Source of the DNA: Falciphora oryzae
Taxonomy: Eukaryota > Ascomycota > Sordariomycetes > Magnaporthales > Magnaporthaceae
Length of the DNA: 64,000 nucleotides
Assembly (NCBI GenBank): GCA_000733355.1
Contig: JNVV01000044.1
Coordinates: 220,824-284,823, forward strand
Direction: 5' to 3'
Numbering within the stretch: position 1 is the first letter of the stretch; the number at the start of each line of letters is the position of its first letter. The translations under genes and the position numbers were made by a program. Positions 59,739 through 64,000 of the stretch are shown here, piece after piece. A model generated the notes under the pieces. That model was not told the origin of the DNA. It saw only the letters and a program-made list of their open reading frames with translations, and made no database searches.

Positions 59739-62676
59739 GGACGGCTGATCCCTCCAGGTCGTGGCAGGATGACCCCCTCCAGCCATGAGGGGGTTCTTCC
59801 ATTGGCTAACCGACATTGGCGACGGCTGGGGCGCCAGCGGACCGCCCCCCTGATTAAACCCACGTCGTAAACGACGAGAGAGCGGAAACGAGCGGGATAC
59901 GGGACGGGAGTGCACATATTACAGGGCCAGTTATGAAAAGTACATTTGCCGTGTGCCCAGGTGGAGATACTTCTCGGCCCCGCGGAACGCGAGCGTGAGG
60001 TTGGATTAGCGTGCATCTTCCCCTTCCCATCTGCTTGTGCCGGCAGACAGGTGTCTCGGTGGTTTTCGCAGGAGGCCTATCTGCCGACCTGCATGCTCCA
60101 TCTGGGTCGATCAATGCCTTCAAGCACTTTCTCCGGTGTTTTAGCCTTTCTCCTTCAAAAACGGGCATTTAAGCTTGCAGCATGCATACATATCAGCAGC
60201 GGCCTGACAACATCCATCGGTCATGTGAGCATTTGCCGATGCAACAAGCGGAGGCGCCCGAGGCGCCCGAGCAGTCGCCCCCACGGTGATGGTGACGCCG
60301 GCGTTGGTTTCCATACGCAGCTCTTCCTGGTCCTGTCGGCCTATCGCCGCCTTGCTGTGCTGTTCCTTGCTAGTCCCCGAGTTGAGCGACGAGACTGCTG
60401 CCGTCGATTCCGTCCAGATGGGAAAAGCATGCGCCTCCACGACCAGGCTTGGCCGTTGCGTTCCCTGAGTGCGGGACGTCGGATCCAGGTCCTTGGAAAA
60501 CAGGGCGCGGTCCGGAAGACCAGGGCGGCGCTTCCGGGCTTGGGACCCGGCCCCTGAACCTCCCCTGCTATGCTGGGCTCGCGTCGTCTCTTTTCCCAGT
60601 TGTCTGGGTCGTGGGAGATCAGCTCAAGGACAGGTTCTCTTGGCTCCTGGAGAGGCGGTCTTTAGCGAGCATGAGCATGAGGATTTCCTTGCTGGCCACG
60701 ACGATGGCGTCGTTTCGCTGCTAAAATGGGCCGGTTCTGACAGGTAATAAACCCTTTCTAAGAAGGAGCATCCATGTTATCTTTCCTGACGAGCCACTAG
60801 CGTAGGACTCATTATGGTTAATCTCGCGCCTGCCGCTCCAACAACGAAAGTGGCTTCTCTCACCCCTCGCAAAGAGGCGTTTTACCGAGCCGCCTCTTTG
60901 ACAACTTTTTTACCCAGATCGGTTGCGCGGGCCCCATACTCCCCCGGGGTGTTCGCTCCGATCCTTGATGGATGGGAGGCGGGCGCCAGCGTCTCATAGA
61001 ACGGCATCGGCCGGCCGAGTTTGCGGGCGAGCTGAATGTTGCGTGTGGGTGCCAAAGGGGAGGAACAGAGCCGCAAGCGGTAAGGCTCGGCCTAACGCCA
61101 CCGCTCCGACCACCACCCCCGTGCAGCCCCATCACGCTGGGGAGGGGCGGTTAGCCAGCTCCGGAAGCCAAGGGTCGCTGCCTCCGGGACTTTTGCGCTT
61201 GCGCAGACCCTAGGCCGGGGTGTCGACGGCCGATGGCGTCGCCCGGGGAAGTCTCGGCCACCCACCGAGCTCTGTCTTCGACGCTAGATGCAGTAGCTCC
61301 AAAGTTACGACTTCTGGAACCAACTTCCGTGGCTTGTAGAGTGGCAGGGCCGAGGGGCACAGTGATAACCCCCTGCAGCTAGCAGTGAAAGAAGGGAGAC
61401 CTGAGGCTTTGGCTTTCGTCTTCGATGGGTGTGTTTGCATGTCTGGACTGCTCTCTGCCCTGGTTGAATCGGATCTTGCAGCCCCAGGCAGATGCGCTGG
61501 AGGAGAGTTGGGGTTGACTGGCATGGGTGAGATGCGCACTAGCCCAGGGCTCAAAGCCAATATCGAGCGGGGATTTTTGTTTCCCCTTTCCACGTGCCCC
61601 AATTGGGTCAGGTGGACATGGGCGTCTGCAGCCTGGCGAAGCCTGCTCATCTAGCAGCTGCGAGATTTCATCCTATTTGCCTACGCAATGCTTGCCTCAT
61701 GTATTCCGTCAGTCATACTTGTGTAGAGGTCGATAGCCCTAGGTCTAGCTGCGAGTCTGACTACCCCCCAGATTACTGCAGCTAACAGACATAGTCTCTA
61801 CTTGATGGCTTGTATCGCCGTCTGATGACTGCTTCAGCATGCGGGCCGATCTTGGTCCAAGACCTCTGGGTTGTTCGAGATTGCCGCGCCAAAAAGAAAG
61901 GGAGTAGTAAAACGAAAGGATTTCGTTGGAGCTAATATTTGGAATAGCGAGCTGAGAAGAGAATGAGACCGCGAAAGATAAAAGGAAATAGAACATGAGA
62001 AGTGACGAGAATCGGGCGCTTTGCATCTTGCACGCCAGGGTCGGGCCACGGTGCTGTCGTGCGCACCGGTAAGGGGCCAAAGTCAAGCGTCATCCCGCCC
62101 AGATACACGTCTTGTAGGCAGCAGGGCGTAGCTCTCGATCTTGTCCTGCGTCGCAGCAGAAACGAAGAAGGGAAAAAGCAACGAGGAAAGTGGCTCGAGC
62201 GGCTTCCGTCCAGCCAAGGCAATGAAGGGCAAAGGAAAAGAAAGGGGAAAAGTAACGCGCTCATGCAGCACCACAGTGCACACATCGCAAATACGGGCTT
62301 CGGTTTCGAGAGGGAAAAAGCTGATCGGCGGGGTCTGGTGACAGACAGGCTCCAGCGGGATCAGCAAATTACCTACCGGCAGGTCTCCAAAAAGCGAACC
62401 TTGTTTGCATGGAGGCTGCGCAAACCCCCTGTGGTGCATTTGGAGCGAGAGAAGCAAGCCAGGGGGCGGCGGCCGCTCACCTGACTTTCTCCTGTCCGCG
62501 TCCCCGAGAGGTCGCCCAGTGGAAATGCTGCTGGGGGATGCGGAGCAGCAGGGGCAAGCGTTGCGCGGTGTGCGGCCTGTTCGATTCGCCTAGACCGTTC
62601 GGAATGATCGACCACTAGGTTGCGCAGGAGGAGCTGCAGTGCTGCTCGCACAGCAAAGCGCAAGCCCCCTAACTGG

Positions 62677-62751
62677 CAGGACAGGACAGGACAGGACAGG
62701 ACAGGACAGGGCAGTACGGTACAGTGCAGTGCAGTGCAGTGCAGTACAGGG
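62677..62751 (+). repeat. Pentanucleotide array, 15 in-phase units
   Basis: Contiguous 5-bp units: six CAGGA, then CAGGG, CAGTA, CGGTA, four CAGTG, CAGTA and CAGGG. All are in one register with no indel, changing by block from CAGGA to CAGTG. Confidence 0.95.
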
Positions 62752-63505
62752 CAAACGCGCATACTCGTGCCCTGTACATACAGGCAAAAGACCAGGCAGA
62801 TAATGAGCAGCCCATTGTGCTGGCAGGATCAGGATAGCAGCCACCAAAAAGGCAGTGCTAGGCCCAAGAGACGGTGGACAGGAAAACGCATCTCCGCGCA
62901 CACAATCGACCAGGGGACTGGACACACACAGTCCACTCCCGGGCCCAACTCTTTGGTCGAGGGCCCGCTCTGTCCCTGATAAGCCGAAGCATGGAGTGGG
63001 CTTCGAACTGCCGCATCTGGCGTGTGTATCCGCCGGGTGGGAAAGGTCCTGGACAGCTCCATTTGACAAGGGGAAGCGAACCGGCCTTGAAGGGGCGATG
63101 GGGTTGATCGGCACTGCGTCTCGCTGGTGGGCTGTGTGTTGCAGTGTCTGCCTCGTTTGCTTCTTCATTATTGTTGCCACTTGAGGGAGAGCAGCACGGC
63201 TTCTCGCCAATATTTTTTCGACTGGATGCGATTGCTCATTTGTGGCCAGTGGGCCAGGTGCTTCGCAGCGCTCGCGGGATGGCGCAGGTCCCCAAACGCG
63301 TGCGGAATGGCGTGTCTTTTTTTTTCTGGATCGACTGGCGAGGAGGGAAAGAAAAAAAAAAAAGAAAGAATTAACTCGCCACCATCTCGGGCGAATAGAT
63401 TGCAAGTGAGGCGAAGCTAGCTCAGAGATTTAAACTTCTGTCACATCGCACGCAATCATCTCGGGCTCTGTGCGGCGCGGTTATGCGACACATGCGCACG
63501 CACTG

Positions 63506-63538
63506 GCTTCTGGCTCTGGCTCTGGCTCTGGCTCTTTC
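63506..63538 (+). repeat. (TGGCTC) hexanucleotide repeat
   Basis: About four to five copies of CTGGCT in a GC-rich context near the right edge; not coding in any supported frame. Confidence 0.8.
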
Positions 63539-64000
63539 TTTCGCTCGCGGCCGCCGAGATGGCGATGGAGGTGCCCGAGGGAATCCACCCACAGCACGCC
63601 CGGGGACCAAATTGACGGATGGGCCGCGAGGGGAGATGGGGCCAAACATGCCCCTGAAGGAGGGTCTTGTTTCTTTTTTGCGTGCTGGGGCAAAAGAAGA
63701 AGGAAAAGGCGACGCGGCGGGAGAAGAATGAAGAAAAAAAAAGAAAAAAAAAGAGGACTCGCAAAAAGATCCACTGCCTGGGGCGAAGCACACGCAAAAA
63801 CACCCATCCAGTTGGAGCCCAATGGTTTTCTTTGCGAACGGCCTTCAGGCCCGACACGGCACGTCGTGATTTCATGGCGCCGACACCGGCGTCGGGGGAA
63901 CGATGAGGGTGGGTGGGAAAGGATGGAGGGAGCGAGGCTGGCAGACCGTGTCGGCACCATAATGGCGAGCGGGAAAAGCTGTGCTGTGTTATGCTGTGCT

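Larger units (their letters stand above)
55717..64000. other. 8.3-kb gene-free tract to the window edge
   Basis: No frame here shows protein-family features, compositional bias of secreted or membrane proteins, or splice-joined conserved motifs. The longest plus frame (57410-58366, 318 codons) contains a poly-Phe stretch from a poly(T) run and ordinary intergenic sequence. Several homopolymers, a (CA)12 tract and tandem pentanucleotides are present. No tRNA was found by eye. It may be the long upstream region of a regulatory gene beyond the right edge, or contain non-coding RNA. Confidence 0.5.

Overview
The window reads as nuclear DNA of a filamentous ascomycete, most likely a Sordariomycete. 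Coding regions are GC-rich, and genes sit singly on both strands without operons. Introns are mostly 48-130 nt with GT...AG ends and CTAAC-type branch points. Starts lie in CCAAAATG/CACCATG contexts. The protein set is typical of such fungi: AA9 lytic polysaccharide monooxygenase, HET domain, DUF6604, berberine-bridge-like oxidase, Kgd4. I cannot name the genus from sequence alone.

Left part (0-16 kb): a Pnk1-type DNA 3'-phosphatase/5'-kinase (+), a secreted FAD oxidase (+), an MFS sugar transporter with seven introns (+), a 116-residue cysteine-rich secreted protein (+), a P1-family self-cleaving aminopeptidase (+), an ankyrin-repeat membrane protein broken by a 533-base N gap (-), and an unusual cytochrome P450 (-). 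Middle (17-35 kb): a 454-aa fungal-only protein (+), a 308-aa acidic-tailed unknown (+), mevalonate diphosphate decarboxylase (+), a DUF647/RUS-family protein with a GC-AG intron (+), holocytochrome c synthase (-), tRNA-Ala(AGC), the Kgd4 subunit of 2-oxoglutarate dehydrogenase (-), a DUF6604 protein (+) and a collagen-like secreted protein (-) interrupted by a second N gap. Right part (37-56 kb): a HET-domain protein (-), a damaged haloacid-dehalogenase-like gene running into an 18-bp minisatellite (-), an amino-acid permease (+), tRNA-Thr(CGT) with an 11-nt intron, a cupin membrane protein with a lost splice acceptor (+), an AA9 LPMO (-), a Cps1-type M20 carboxypeptidase (+), a GPI-anchored surface protein (-) and an F-box-like protein (+). 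From 55.7 kb to the end (8.3 kb) I find no credible gene, only homopolymers, a (CA)12 tract and a 75-bp pentanucleotide array.

The genes do not form one pathway. Themes are housekeeping (DNA repair, isoprenoid synthesis, respiratory-chain cofactor and TCA-cycle assembly, tRNAs) mixed with plant-biomass or host-facing functions (AA9, secreted FAD oxidase, sugar and amino-acid transporters, peptidases, small secreted proteins). No secondary-metabolite backbone enzyme, transposon, CRISPR array or clear RIP block was seen. The most informative observations are structural. An exact 88-bp repeat flanks the second N gap, and removing one copy plus the gap restores one continuous reading frame. Several lesions sit in the HAD-like and cupin genes. 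A long gene-free tract closes the window. I did not find a convincing new multi-gene system.
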